A stretch of 64,000 nt of DNA, from positions 248,001 to 312,000 of the forward strand of contig QPMI01000113.1 in the NCBI GenBank assembly GCA_004431415.1. The letters are read 5' to 3'. The notes beneath the pieces were generated by a model. The model saw nothing but the letters and a program-made list of their open reading frames with translations, searched no databases and was not told the origin of the DNA. This document shows positions 1 to 11,990 of this stretch, piece after piece (position 1 is the first letter of the stretch; every line of letters starts with the position of its first letter). This DNA comes from Cyanophora paradoxa. Taxonomy: Eukaryota; Glaucocystophyceae; Cyanophorales; Cyanophoraceae. The position numbers and the translations under genes are program-made.

Positions 1-1312
1 TGACTCGCGGGATGCCGGGGGCGTCATCCAGGTTCGATCCCGGGCAACTCGCCGCGCCCCGCAAGCGCTGACGGCCGCCGCCAGTCGTTCCACTTCATGT
101 GGTTCCTATCCTACGCGCTTGGAGACGCCATCTTCTGCGTCACGCGCCTGCACGATGACAAGTGCGCCCGCTAGCCCGCCCGCCAGCCCGCCAGCCCGCA
201 GCTCGACTCGAGCTCGAACCCGAGCGCAGGTTCTCGTACATGGAGTTCCTCGTGCTGACGCTGGCGTCGGGCTTCTTCGCGCTGATGAGCCCGCGCTGGA
301 ACTGGTCCGGCCGCGTCGCCCTCATGCTCGTCTACCTCGGGATGTGCGCCGGCGCCCCTCCTCTCCCCTCCCTTAACCCCCCTCTAAGCCCACCCGGCGC
401 CGCCGGCAGGTTCCTGTTCTTCGTGCTGGACATCTACGGGCGGACGGACTACTCCTCCGCCCTCATCCTCGTCTCCCTCGTCGCCCTCTCCCTCCTCGCC
501 ACCTTCCTCTTCTTCTTCATCTACCCCCACATCACCCGCTGGCGCGCAACCGCCCCCCCCCCCTCCCCGTCTCCCCGCCGGAGCTGAGCCGGCGCCGCCC
601 CCGCAGGTACGTGATCCGGCTCTTCTCGATGGCCTCCTCGAAGGGCCCGGAGATCGTCGTGGAGGACCCCAGCAACCCCGACCTCAACAGCTACGAGTTC
701 GAGGCGCGCTCTCCCTTCTCCCCGCCGCCTCACCCGCGCCACCCCCGCGAGCCGCCGGCACCCCAGGAGCGGAGCCTCGCCTGGCTCTGCTACCCCCCGT
801 GCTACCAGCCCCCCACGTACAAGGTCATCTACAAGGGTACCGCTTCTCCTGCCTCTCCTCGTCTCCCCCGCTTGCGGCTCACGCGGCCGGGCGGCAGGCC
901 CGCTGCGCAACGGCAAGCCGAACGGCATGGGTGCGCTCTTCTTGCCCGCCGCGCGGTGCCGCGCAGACCGACGAGGGGCGGGCAGGCCAGTGGATGGACA
1001 CGAACTATCGCGGGGAGCACCTCGTCGGCTACTGGCAGGTGCAGGGCCCCGGCGAGGTCCCGCCCCGCCGCCCGGGATCAGAGGCGGGGGGGCGGCAGGA
1101 CGGGTGCCCCGTCGGCCCCTTCGACAGCGAGGAGGCCGACACCGGCAACCTCTTCACCAACCGTCCGCCCCGCCGCCCCGCTGCCCGGCCGCCCCGCCCC
1201 TCCCCGCCTGAGCGCGCCCCGCCCCGCCCCGCCCCGCGCAGTGCGCATGATCTTCTCGACGAACGGGAAGGGCTTCCGCAAGTGCGCCCCCGCGCATCAG
1301 GGAGTTTTTCGC
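1..1312 (+). pseudogene. Truncated head fragment of a DUF900-type alpha/beta hydrolase gene (duplicate copy)
   Basis: The segment is nearly identical to 5770-7082 and carries the same exons: a membrane helix block (HFMWFLSYALGD), FLVLTLASGFFALM, FLFFVLDIYG with a hydrophobic helix, and a MORN-like exon (GQWMDTNYRGEHLVGYW). Differences seen are one-base changes in C or G runs and a short T-run change near the end. It stops inside an intron that begins near 1282, just after the exon ending NGKGFRK, and runs into antisense Ca2+-ATPase sequence. The catalytic hydrolase domain is therefore absent here. The start lies off the left edge. It is best read as the left product of a tandem duplication; an assembly duplication is the main alternative. 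Confidence 0.8.
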
Positions 1313-4282
1313 GAGGTGCCCCCGCTGGGGGCACCTCGGCGCGGACGGGGTCCTTGATGCCGACGATGGCGACGAGGGTGAGGTCCCGCTCGACGGCCTC
1401 GGGGGCCGTGCCCTCGGCCACGGGGCCCTCGAGGTCCCGGTACGCGATCCCGATCGTCCGCAGGCCCTCCGACGCGAACTCTGCCGCCCCCGCTCAGCCC
1501 CTGCCCCGCCCCGCCCCACAACTCCCCTCCCGCCGGCGGCGCACCGGTGATGGCGTCGGCGTACTCCTTCTGGCGGGCGGCGTCGAGCAGCTCGCGCTCG
1601 CCCTCGGCCGTCAGGAAGGAGCCGCAGAGCCCGAGGACGATCTCCGAGGCGCCCTTGACGTGCAGCCGCGGGCCCCGCTCCGCCTCGATCGCCCTGCGCG
1701 GGGCGTCGAACCGGCCCGCTGCGCGGGGCGGGCGCGGGGCCGGCGCACGTGGACATGCGCTTGCGGTCGGAGGAGAAGGCGCAGTTCCACTGGACGGGGC
1801 GGCGGGCGCGGGTCTGCTTGTAGTCGGTGCCGATCTTCTGGGCGAAGACGAGGAGGGCGCCCTCGGTCTTGGAGCCGACGAAGAGGAGCTGCCCGGGCTT
1901 CTGCGGGTCCTCCTCGATGAAGCACGTCGAGTTGGTGGCGATGCCCTCCCCCAGCAGCTTCGCCAGGCCCCCGTCGATCCCCCGCATCGCCTCCGAGAGG
2001 TCCGCCGCCTGCCCCGCCCCCCGCCTCAGCCGCCGCCCCCGGAGGAGACGCGCAGCGGGGGGGCGGGCGGGGGGCACCTGGAGGCCCTCGAGCCTGCGGC
2101 CGGCAAGGAGGGCGCGCACGACCGTCATCCGGTTCTCGGTCAGCGTCCCCGTCTTGTCCGAGCAGATGCACGTCGCCTGGCCCATCGTCTCCGAGGCGTG
2201 CAGGTTCCGTACGAAGTTGTTCAGCTTGAGGAGGTGCGTCATGCCGTGGGCGAGGGAGAGGGTCGTCGCCAGCGGCAGGCCGTCCGGCACGGCGACGAGC
2301 AGCAGCGTGATGCACACCACGATGTTGTCCACCAGCTGCCGCCCCCCAGGTCAGCGGGGCGCCCATGCCCCGCGCGCTCCGCATCTGCCACGCCCCCCGC
2401 CGCCGCGCACCATGACGAGGCTGCCCCTCTTGTTGACGATCTCGCCGTAGCCGTTGTCGCCGCGGAAGTTGGAGCCCTGCCAGCCGTACATGACCGTGTC
2501 GCGGATCCACCAGCCGGAGAGCGCGATGAAGGTGAGGACGGAGACGAGGGTGCCGATCTTGGAGACCTTGACCGCCATCCCGGAGAGCTGCTCCTGCAGC
2601 GGCGTCTCCTGGTGGATCTGCGAGTTCTGTGCCGGGTCCAGCGTCAGCCCCCGCGCGCGGCTTCCCCGCCTCGGACTCGGGGGCGAACCAGGAGCTCCTG
2701 GATCTGGCCGCCGGTGGTGAGGCGCCCGACGGTCGTGATGAGGATCTTGCCGCTCCCCTCGGTCACCTGCGTGCCGGCTGCGCCCGGGCGCTCAGCGGGG
2801 CGCGCGGGGGCGAGGGGCACGGGCAGGGGGAGCGGGGCCGGGCACCGAACATGAAGGGGTGCTCGGGGCCCTTCTTGACGGGGATCGTCTCCCCCGTGAG
2901 CGGCGACTCGTCGATCGTCAGGTCTGCGCGGGGCGGGCCGTCGGGGCGGGGCGGGGCGGGGCGGGCGGGGACGGCGCACTGCGGCCGGAGATGAAGAGGC
3001 CGTCGGCGGGGACCTCGTCGCCCGTCGCCAGCACCACCACGTCGCCCACCGCCACGTCTGCACCCGCCGCCCCGTCAGCACCCAGGCCCTCTCCGACGGC
3101 CCCGCACCGCCCCGCCGGCGCCCATCACAGCTCACCCCACGACGTGATCTGCATCTCCTCGCCGTTCCTCATCGCCTGCTCTCACGTCACATCCGCCCCG
3201 AGACGCAGGACCTTTTGCCGCGGCACCTTGCACTGCTTCTCGGTGGCCTTCTCCATGATCTTGCGGAACTTGCGCTCCTTCGACCAGTCGTTGCCGCACG
3301 TGCAGAGCACCACTGCGCGCGCCCCGATCCCGGTCAGGTGGTTCACCCTCGGCGAAAGCGTTAAAACGGGCGCCGCACCGATGCCGACGGTGACTGAAAT
3401 ACTGATTCCTGCAATGCACGAGGATGTTCGCGTCGGCTGTGCGGCCGAAAACACGACGAAATAATAATGATAACCGTGCACCCTCGTGCCAGCCTGTGCT
3501 GGGGTCTTGGATGCACCCGACGACCAGCGTCACGAGACCTCCCACGATCAGAATCTGAGCGGTGTCGACGTCGGTAGTCAGCGAGAGCCACCAGAGTCCA
3601 TCAGTCATCACTCGGGGTGCTCACCTGGAGCACGCGGTCCTGCAGGGATTGCCACACCAGGCCCAGGAAGGACTTGGCCGGCGGCGGGGGGATCTTGTTG
3701 CTCCCGAACCTGCCACCATAAGAGGACGCAGAGGCTGGCGCGCAGGGTGGAGGGCGCACGCTTCACGGCGGAGGGCCAGGTCGGCCGGCTGTCCCGAGAG
3801 CCCGTTGCCGACGTCCGTCTTCAGCATCTTCGCCAGGCCCTCCACACCGCCATGCTGCTTGAGCGTCTCCAACAGCTCAGGCTTCTCCCGCTGCGGATAG
3901 GCAAGGGCGGCGGTCAGGCCGCAATTTGATCCGGGAAAGATCTGGCGCGAACGTTGTCGAAATTGACGATCTCCGTCAGCTTCTCTGCGGAGAGTGGGAA
4001 GGGCCCGTCGTGCTTGTCGCCAACAGGGATGCGGACGTCATGTGCTGCTCCGGCCGCGGTGGTATTCGGCGACGGGGTTGTGCCGGCGCCGTCGAGGGAC
4101 ACCATTCTAACGGGCTGCTCCATCGGGGGAAGTGACTTTGAGCTGAGCTTGCCGATCTCCGCGCTCTGCTGCGGCTTTTGGATAGGTGGGAGCTCCCGCG
4201 GGGTCGATTTCGCGGATCCGATCTGGCTGTACAGGGGCTGAACGACGTCCTCAGTGACTGCCCCCGTTGAGTGCGAGGTCAT
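1313..4282 (-). CDS. Plasma-membrane-type (P2B) Ca2+-ATPase, N-terminal part; 3' half missing
   Basis: P-type ATPase that would pump Ca2+ out of the cytosol. Reading from 4282 downward, exons give a Ser/Pro-rich N-terminus, a P2B N-terminal motif (GGVEGLAKMLKTDVGNGLSG, near 3860-3790), the first membrane helices (LIVGGLVTLVVGC), VAVGDVVVLATGDEVPADG (actuator domain), the TGE loop near 2890, the M4 motif VAVPDGLPLA, the phosphorylation site DKTGT near 2144-2158, an N-domain with FSSDRKRMS, and GIKDPVRAEV. The order and motifs match animal and plant PMCA pumps. Reading stops there: the hinge and helices M5-M10, which complete the Ca2+ site, are absent. The end coincides with the duplication junction and an inverted repeat. 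As it stands it cannot encode a working pump; an intact copy is predicted to the left of the window. It is divergent from the DUF900 gene, about 0.9 kb apart. Confidence 0.85.
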
Positions 4283-5184
4283 AATGTTCCCCTACAACCT
4301 GCGGACGGGGGATGTCAGTCTCATCACGATCGGGGCCGGGCGTCCCGCCCCGTCAGCCGGGACAGAGCTTGACTGATTTATTATTGAACTGTCCAACGGC
4401 TTCCCAACCCCTGGGGAATATTCGAGAGGCCTAGAGGGACGCCCTACTCTGTCGGCAAGTGAAGGGAAGCCTCGGTTGGACCCGGATCCGGAGGCGATCC
4501 AATTCGAGGACCTCGACATTTTACTGCAAGGCCCAGCGAGGGGAGGCGAGCCCGAATGGTCGGAATGAACTACTCTATCCCTGGCTGGGCTTTGACGGGC
4601 GAGGGGCTAAGGGGCGGCTGGCGCGCAGCGGATCGTGCGCCCAGCGGCCGCAACGAGCTGGCAGAACTAGAGCAGAGCCCGGGGCTGGATAATGATGACA
4701 ACCAGAGAGAGGAAGTTTGCGCACCTATCTCGCAGACCGAGGGCGCAGGCCTGGGTCTCCGGAACTGAACCTGGGCTGCGGCTACGCTGGCTGCGGGCTG
4801 GGCTGATGCTCTTGCGCGTGAGCTCGTCCAGCTGCGGCTCTCTATGCGATATGCTTCCACTTCCTGAACCGAACTGGCAGTTCCTTCTTCCTGCCGCCGA
4901 ACGTCGCGAACTCGGGCGGCCGGCGCCGTCGGGGGCGCGGCTGCTAAAGGGCCGGCGACGATGCGCGTGGAGACAGAGAGAGAGATTCCTCTTGCTGCTG
5001 CGATGCAGGAGCTTGCGCAATTGCAAGGAGCCGGGCCCCAGCTTCTTGCGGCTTTTTCAATTATGTATCGCCGCGGAACCCCGATAATGGAGGCAACGTG
5101 GGGGTAGACGCGCCGTTGGCTTGCCGGTGGCGAAAGCTTGTACCCCCCTTTCCCGGTTCCGGGTTCATTCCGGGTTCAGGCGCG
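4283..5184. promoter_or_regulatory. Intergenic region between divergent Ca2+-ATPase and DUF900 genes
   Basis: About 0.9 kb separates the two predicted start codons, which point away from each other, so both promoters should lie here. Short reading frames occur but none shows family motifs or convincing splice structure. No TATA box or other core element could be assigned with confidence. Confidence 0.4.
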
Positions 5185-8100
5185 ATGGAGAGCGGGCGTC
5201 TGCAGCTTCTCGACGCGAAGGAGCGGAGCGACATGCTGGAGCGACACGGCAGTACACCAGAGCCCCCCAAACTTTCGCCCCGGCCGGCGAGCCGGGATCC
5301 CCCAGCGCCGCCGACGGAGCGCGAGCCGTCGGGCGATGTGGAGAGCGCCCTAGCGCTCGACCGCAACACCTCGAGGGCGTTGACTTCCTCCGACCGAACG
5401 CACTCCAGGCCGACGCGCTCCAAGTCGCTACCGCGCACGAGCAGCCTGCCAGCAGCACCACAGGCGGTTACGATAAACTTCACATCGGCCGCGGTGGCCA
5501 CGAGCAGCCTGCGCGACAGCGCCTCTTCCGCCAGCGAACCCAACGCAAACGACGAGAACTCGGTTGCGCGCGAGGAAGACCGCGTGCCGCTCGAGATTCG
5601 ACAGGGGCTGCTCGAGTGCGTAAAACCTCCCCCGGCCCTCGCCGCCCCGTTCTGACCAGCGGCGGCACCTCCGACAGAACGTACTGGACGGTGAGCGCCG
5701 AACGCCCGCCCCGTCCGACGCCGCTCGCCGACTCTTTGCGCGCAGATGAAGGAGCGCTGGTGGTCCCGCGTGACTCGCGGGGATGCCGGGGGCGTCATCC
5801 AGGTTCGATCCCGGGCAACTCGCCGCGCCCCGCAAGCGCTGACGGCCGCCGCCAGTCGTTCCACTTCATGTGGTTCCTATCCTACGCGCTTGGAGACGCC
5901 ATCTTCTGCGTCACGCGCCTGCACGATGACAAGTGCGCCCGCTAGCCCGCCCGCCAGCCCGCCAGCCCGCAGCTCGACTCGAGCTCGAACCCGAGCGCAG
6001 GTTCTCGTACATGGAGTTCCTCGTGCTGACGCTGGCGTCGGGCTTCTTCGCGCTGATGAGCCCGCGCTGGAACTGGTCCGGCCGCGTCGCCCTCATGCTC
6101 GTCTACCTCGGGATGTGCGCCGGCGCCCCTCCTCTCCCCTCCCTTAACCCCCCTCTAAGCCCACCCGGCGCCGCCGGCAGGTTCCTGTTCTTCGTGCTGG
6201 ACATCTACGGGCGGACGGACTACTCCTCCGCCCTCATCCTCGTCTCCCTCGTCGCCCTCTCCCTCCTCGCCACCTTCCTCTTCTTCTTCATCTACCCCCA
6301 CATCACCCGCTGGCGCGCAACCGCCCCCCCCCCCTCCCGTCTCCCCGCCGGAGCTGAGCCGGCGCCGCCCCCGCAGGTACGTGATCCGGCTCTTCTCGAT
6401 GGCCTCCTCGAAGGGCCCGGAGATCGTCGTGGAGGACCCCAGCAACCCCGACCTCAACAGCTACGAGTTCGAGGCGCGCTCTCCCTTCTCCCCGCCGCCT
6501 CACCCGCGCCACCCCCGCGAGCCGCCGGCACCCCAGGAGCGGAGCCTCGCCTGGCTCTGCTACCCCCCGTGCTACCAGCCCCCCACGTACAAGGTCATCT
6601 ACAAGGGTACCGCTTCTCCTGCCTCTCCTCGTCTCCCCCCGCTTGCGGCTCACGCGGCCGGGCGGCAGGCCCGCTGCGCAACGGCAAGCCGAACGGCATG
6701 GGTGCGCTCTTCTTGCCCGCCGCGCGGTGCCGCGCAGACCGACGAGGGGCGGGCAGGCCAGTGGATGGACACGAACTATCGCGGGGAGCACCTCGTCGGC
6801 TACTGGCAGGTGCAGGGCCCCGGCGAGGTCCCGCCCCGCCGCCCGGGATCAGAGGCGGGGGGGCGGCAGGACGGGTGCCCCGTCGGCCCCTTCGACAGCG
6901 AGGAGGCCGACACCGGCAACCTCTTCACCAACCGTCCGCCCCGCCGCCCCGCTGCCCGGCCGCCCCGCCCCTCCCCGCCTGAGCGCGCCCCGCCCCGCCC
7001 CGCCCCGCGCAGTGCGCATGATCTTCTCGACGAACGGGAAGGGCTTCCGCAAGTGCGCCCCCGCGCATCAGGGAGTTTCGCGCGCGCTGCGCCCCGCTGA
7101 AGGCGGGCGGGCAGGATGGACGTCAAGTTCGGGGTGGCGAGCGTCGAGTGCTCCGTCTCCGGCTCCTTCCTCGCCGTCCGCCCCCGCCCCCGCACCCCGC
7201 GTCGCCTCCAGCGGGGCGCGACGCCGGCGGCAGGGCTACCCGCTCGTCTCGTTCATCAAGGAGCCGACGCCGTGCCACTGCCGGGCGGCGTGCCACTGCG
7301 TCAAGGGCCTCCTCGAGAACTGCAACTACCGCCACATCAACGAGATGCTCGAGCGGGCGCGCCCGCCGCCCCGCCCCGCCCCCCGGCCCCGCCCCTCCCC
7401 CGAGCGCCCGCCGCGGCGCAGAAGCGGGTGGTCGTCTCGATCGACCCGCGCACCGAGAGCCTCACCGTCACCGGCTTCGAGTCGACGAGGCGGCGGCCCC
7501 AGGTGCGCGGTGCAGCGCGTGCGGCGGGGCGGCGGCGGGCGCTGAGGGCGCGGGGCCGGCAGGAGGTGAAGATCTCGGTGGAGAAGGCGGAGGGCCGGCG
7601 GGCGCGCCTCGCCCTCGACCCCTCCTGGGCCCCCTCCGCCGGCACCGGCGAGGTTCCCTCTCAGAGCCCCCGCTGCGCTTCACGGGGGGCGGGGCCTCAC
7701 GGGGCGGGGACGGGGGGCAGGCGCTGCTCTTCATCCACGGGCTGAACCACACGCTGGAGGACGGCGTGCGGCGCTTCGGGCAGCTCCTCGGCCTCGCCCA
7801 CTTCCCCGCCCGTCCGCCCCGCCCCGCCCCGCCCCGTCCCGCCGCTCTCCTCCGCCGGAGCGAGGCCGAGCGGGCCGCTGGGCGGGCAGACATCAAGCCC
7901 TTCCTCTTCCACTGGCCGGCGGGGACCTCCTTCCTGACCTACTGGTGCGCCTACAACATCTCGGCGGAGACCTCGGTGGGCCCCCCTGCGCTGCCGGCGC
8001 GGGGCGCGTTGCGAGGGGCCCCAGGTGCACTACGACCTCCGCTCCTTCATCGAGTCCATCCGCAACGCCGGCGTGCGCCGCCCCGCCCCCGCGCCCCCGC

Positions 8101-9373
8101 CACGCCCCGCCCCGCCCGCCCGCCCGCCCCGCCCGCCCCGGCCCGGCCCGATGCTCGAGCGCGGCAGATCCGGCATCTGCACGTGGTGATGCACTCCATG
8201 GGCACGCGCGTCTTCCTCCGCTCCTTCGCCGCCCTCAAGGAGCTCCTCACTGAGCGGCCCGCCCCGCCCGGCCCCGCCCCGCGCCCCTCTTCCTTCCCCC
8301 GCCGCCTTTCGCCGACGCGGCGCCGCGCAGCTTCCCGCACGTCTACGAGGACGGGACGACGAGCAAGCCGGCCGGCAGCTTCGGCTCCTCCGGCTCCGCC
8401 GCCGGACCCTCCTCCTCGCAGAAGGAGCCGGGTACCCGCCAACCAGCGCCCCGCTCCCCTGGCCCTGCGCCCGGCTCAGGCGACGCGCAGTGGGCAAGTC
8501 GCCGAGCTTCGCGGATCGGGACGGGCGCTCCACCGCCGGCGACGAGGAGGCCGCCCACTCCACCCACGTCCGCCCATCCCGCCCGCACCGCCCGGCGCAC
8601 TGTGCGCCCCGCGACCGGCACGCGCGCCGGCCGTCGCAGAACGACAAGAAGATGTCGCTCCTCTCCCTGACCTTCCTCAACCCCGACTACGGTGCCCCGC
8701 CTCGGCCCGCTCCCCGCCCCACGCACGGCTGACCGCACCCGCCCCCAGATCTCGCCTGCTTCCGCGACACCGACTTCTGTCAGATCCGCAAGGTGCCCCC
8801 CCGCTCGCCCCCGGCCGCGCCGCGCCCCCCGCGGGAGCTGAGCGCAGCCTCGGCGCGCAGTACTGCGACCAGGTGACGCTGTACGCGGACAACCGAGACG
8901 TCGCCATCCAATGCGCGCGCTGGTTCCAGGCGCGCCCCGCCCGCGCCTACCGCGGCCGCCCCGCCCCTCCCGCGTGACGCGCCCGCGGCGCAGGCGATGA
9001 CCTTCTGCTTCCCGCACGCGCCGAACCTCGGGCACTGCGTGCGGCCACTAAAGTCGCAGTGCGCGCCTCGGGCCTCGCCGCCTCGCCCTCGCCTTCCCCC
9101 GTGAGCGGGGCCGGGACAGGATCACGGGGCGCAACCTCGACATCGACATCGTGGACACGTCGGACCTCCAGGCGCGGCCTCCCCCCCCTCCCCCCGCCCC
9201 GCCCCGCCCCTGAGGGGCGGGCAGCACAACATGTCGTCGCACTACCACTCGGCCTTCAACGTGAACCGCGGCCTCGTCGACGACCTCCACGACATCATCG
9301 TCTCCCGCCTCGTCCGCCCCCGCCCGCCCCCTCCCTTCCCCCGCTCCACCCCCACACCCCTCACCTCCCCGCG

Positions 9374-9416
<43 letters not shown>

Positions 9417-9585
9417 CCTCTCCCCCGCCCGCCCGCCCCGCAGCGCGCCGAGGACAGGAAGTCGCGCCTCACGTACCGCGACGGATGTGCGCCGGGGGCC
9501 ACCCTCGCCGCCCCTCCCCGCGTCTCACGCCGCTCCGCCAGATTACCGCTTCCTGGTCGTGCCCCCTTCGGTCGTCATGGTGTAG
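5185..9585 (+). CDS. Multi-span membrane protein with DUF900-type alpha/beta hydrolase domain
   Basis: A gene of many short exons. The first exon (ATG at 5185) encodes a Ser/Pro-rich N-terminus of roughly 145 residues. Membrane exons follow (SFHFMWFLSYALGD from 5856, FLVLTLASGFFALM, FLFFVLDIYG, SLLATFLFFFIYPHITRW), then a MORN-like stretch (GMGQWMDTNYRGEHLVGYW) and a cysteine-rich exon (CHCRAACHCVKGL). The hydrolase domain begins with LLFIHGLNHTLEDGVRRFG near 7725, with the nucleophile elbow VMHSMGTRVFLRSF near 8186, VTLYADNRDVAIQ near 8874 and a C-terminal DIVDTSDL then SSHYHSAF block supplying the likely acid and histidine. This order matches the DUF900 family; substrate is unknown. The stop is TAG at 9583-9585. 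One N-terminal intron border (about 5614-5856) is unclear. Some introns have GC donors. An intron near 9374 contains 42 consecutive C. Confidence 0.75.
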
Positions 9586-9931
9586 CCCGAGCTCGAGCTC
9601 ACCCCCCGCCGTGAGCCTGGGCGTCCTCTCTTTTTTCGCCCCTCGCTGGACGTTGCTGGCTCTCGGTCTCGGTATTTTTGGCGCAGCGCTAGCTGAGCTG
9701 CAGCCTGCAGCGTATTAAGTCCAGATAAGAGTGCCTGTCGCATTTGCTTGTGTACATGTGCCCCTCAGAAACAATGCCCCATTCCTTGCATGCAGACCAT
9801 ACGCATTGGCGGCATTGGCGACAGACCATACCCCAAGTGTGCCCGCGGAAATCGATGCGTCAACTCTCATGCATACGCGTTGAATTGGGGTTACGGGGGA
9901 GGGGGGGTGAGGGGCCGGTTGGGAGCGGGGC
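9586..9931. other. Convergent intergenic spacer
   Basis: About 350 bases lie between the 3' ends of the DUF900 gene (+) and the coiled-coil gene (-). The base composition is less extreme than in the introns. No gene or repeat was recognised. Confidence 0.4.
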
Positions 9932-11990
9932 TCAGGAGGCGGCGCGGGCGGCCTCCTCGATGGCCTCCTCGACCTCGCGCTCGACGTCGGGCGTGCGGAG
10001 GCCGCCCGACGCCGCCCGCGAGGGCCCCCGCGAGCCCCCGCGCGACGACCCCCGCGACCCCGCTCGCGGCGGCGCGCCCCGCGGCGCCCCGCCTGCCGCC
10101 TCCTCGGCAGACGCCGCCGCGGCAGCAACCGCCCTGGCTTGGGGCCGCGCGGCGGCGGCGGCTGGGGCCGGGAGGGGTACGCTGCTCTCGAGGCGGGCGA
10201 CCTTGTCGGTGAGCCTCGAGACGCACTCCTCCTGCTCCCGCGCCTGCCGCAGCGCCTCCTCCAGCGCCCGCTCCAGCGCCACGTCCTGCCCGCCCCGCCC
10301 CGGCGCTGAGGCCCCGCAGCGAGGCACAGGCGGCGCGGGGCGCACGGGCACGGCCTGTGTCGCCCCCGCGCCTCCGCGAGCTCCTGCTGCAGCTTCGCCA
10401 CCGCCTCTGCGGCGTGGCGTCGCGGGCCGGGCGGGCGCCGCGCGGGGCGGGGCGGCACCGCGGTAGAGCGCGATCTCGCTCTCGTGCGCCCTCTCGAGCA
10501 CGCGGCGCTCCGCCTGCCGCGCACCCGCCCCCGCCCCCTTGGACGGAGCGCGGGCGGCACGGGGGCGCGGGCGGCACGGGGCGGGGCGGGGAGGGGCGGG
10601 GCGGGGAGGGGGCGGGGGCGCGGGGCGCACGGCGAGGCGGCCCCGCCACTCGGCCTCGAGCTCTCGCAGCTCCGCGCCGCCGGCCCCGGCCCCCTCCGAC
10701 TGGCCCCGCCCGCACGTCAGAGGCCGCCGGCGGTCAACCGGGCGGGGAAAGGGGGGGGGGGAGGGGGGGGGGGGGGGGGTGCGGACGGCGCGGAGGGAGC
10801 GCTCGGCGGCGGCCTCGGCGGCGCGGCGCTCGGCCGCCAGCTGCCGCTCAACCGCCTCCCGCAGGCCCCGCTCCTCCCGCGCCGCACCCTGCCCCGCCCG
10901 GCCCGTGAGCCCCGCCCCGCCCTCCGGTGCCGGGGCGGGCGGGGCACCTCGAGGCGGGCGATGGCGGCGGCCTGCGCCTCGCAGCGGCCCCGCAGCGCCT
11001 GCAGCTCCGCCTCCGCCCGCACCGCCCGGTCCTACGCCGCCCCGCCCCCGAGCCTCGGAGGGCGGCGGCGGCGGAGGCGAGGGCGGCGGGGACCGCGGCG
11101 AGGAGGTCGGAGCGGCGGGCGCCCTCGACCTGCTCCGCCAGCGCCTCCAAGGCCCCGATCTGCCCCCTGCCCGCCCTTCAGACGGGCCGCGCCGGGGGGG
11201 GGGGAAACGGGGCCCACTTGGACTCGAGCTCGCGGACGCGGGCGCGCAGCTCGTCCCGCTCCCGCTGCACGTCCGCGAGCTGCCGGCCGCGCTCGGAGCG
11301 GGACTTGGGAGCGGCGTCTTCGCGGCGGGGGCGCGGACCTTCAGGACCGCGTCCTCGGCGTTCTGCTGCGCGCGCTTGCGCTCCGCCGACTCGTGCGCGA
11401 GGCTGTCGCGGATAGCAGCGACCGCCCCGCCCAGCCGCTGCTTCAGCCTGAGGATCTCGCCCTGCAAGGCCGCCGCCGTCTGGCTGGCGGGCAGAGGGCC
11501 GGGGCCCCCCGCGTGGCCGAGCTGGGGGAAGAGCGGGGCAGAGGAGGGCGGGTTGGTGGTGTAGAGGAAGGGCAGCGGCTCGCTCGTGTACGGCCGCTGC
11601 GCCGACGAGCCAAACAGACGGGCGACCTGCCGGCGCGCCGCGGTCGGAGGCATCCCCACTGCCCCAGCGACCGCACTGACATACCTCCAAACTGACGGAA
11701 TCGATCTCTTTTAGCGCCGCGTCCCGGGACGGCGAGAGCCCGGACAGGGACGCGCCGGCCGCGCCCGGCGAGAAAGCGGACGCGACTGACGGTGGCGCCT
11801 TGAGCGGGGACTGTGGGTAGGACGGATGCGTGCCGGCGGTCGTCCGAGGAGACGCGGGCGACGGCCAAGCCTGGCGCGGCGCGCTAGAGTTGGGAGAGAG
11901 TAGGACCTGGGACGACTTGGGCGAGCGCGGCGTGCCGGCCACGCTATCGGCTGGTCGCTGCGGCGTCATTGGGCTCATGACTGTCGCCAT
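9932..11990 (-). CDS. Coiled-coil protein, unrecognised
   Basis: The start was chosen at ATG 11990 because the next residues form a compositionally uniform Ser/Pro-rich head with many SP and TP pairs (MSPMTPQ, GTPRSPKSS, SPASPRTT), typical of proline-directed phosphorylation sites. After a short intron come exons rich in heptad-like Leu/Ala/Glu/Arg: AAALQGEILRLKQRL, LADVQRERDELRARVRELES, REERGLREAVERQLAAERR, LERAHESEIALY, ALEEALRQAREQEE. The tail is Ser/Arg/Gly-rich (GSRGSSRGGSRGPSR) and ends DVEREVEEAIEEAARAAS before the stop at 9932. Low-complexity G-rich stretches between exons (including runs of 11 and 17 G near 10751-10779) are introns. A structural or cytoskeletal role is likely from the coiled coil, but no family was recognised. 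Confidence 0.6.

Larger units (their letters stand above)
1..7082. repeat. Tandem segmental duplication: repeat arms 1-1312 and 5770-7082
   Basis: The two arms match base for base apart from a few homopolymer length changes, at a constant offset of about 5771 bases. Both end at the same intron sequence (gggagttt then cgcg). After that point the left arm enters antisense Ca2+-ATPase and the right arm continues the DUF900 gene. This is the layout expected if a unit running from about 1313 to 7082 was duplicated head to tail, with the window starting inside the first unit. The true left limit is outside the window. Confidence 0.75.

Noticed and set aside
9059-9718. Long Pro/Ala/Arg frames across the DUF900 3' end and many other GC-rich stretches
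   Set aside because: Stop codons are rare in such GC-rich DNA on both strands. These frames run through introns and lack conserved motifs.
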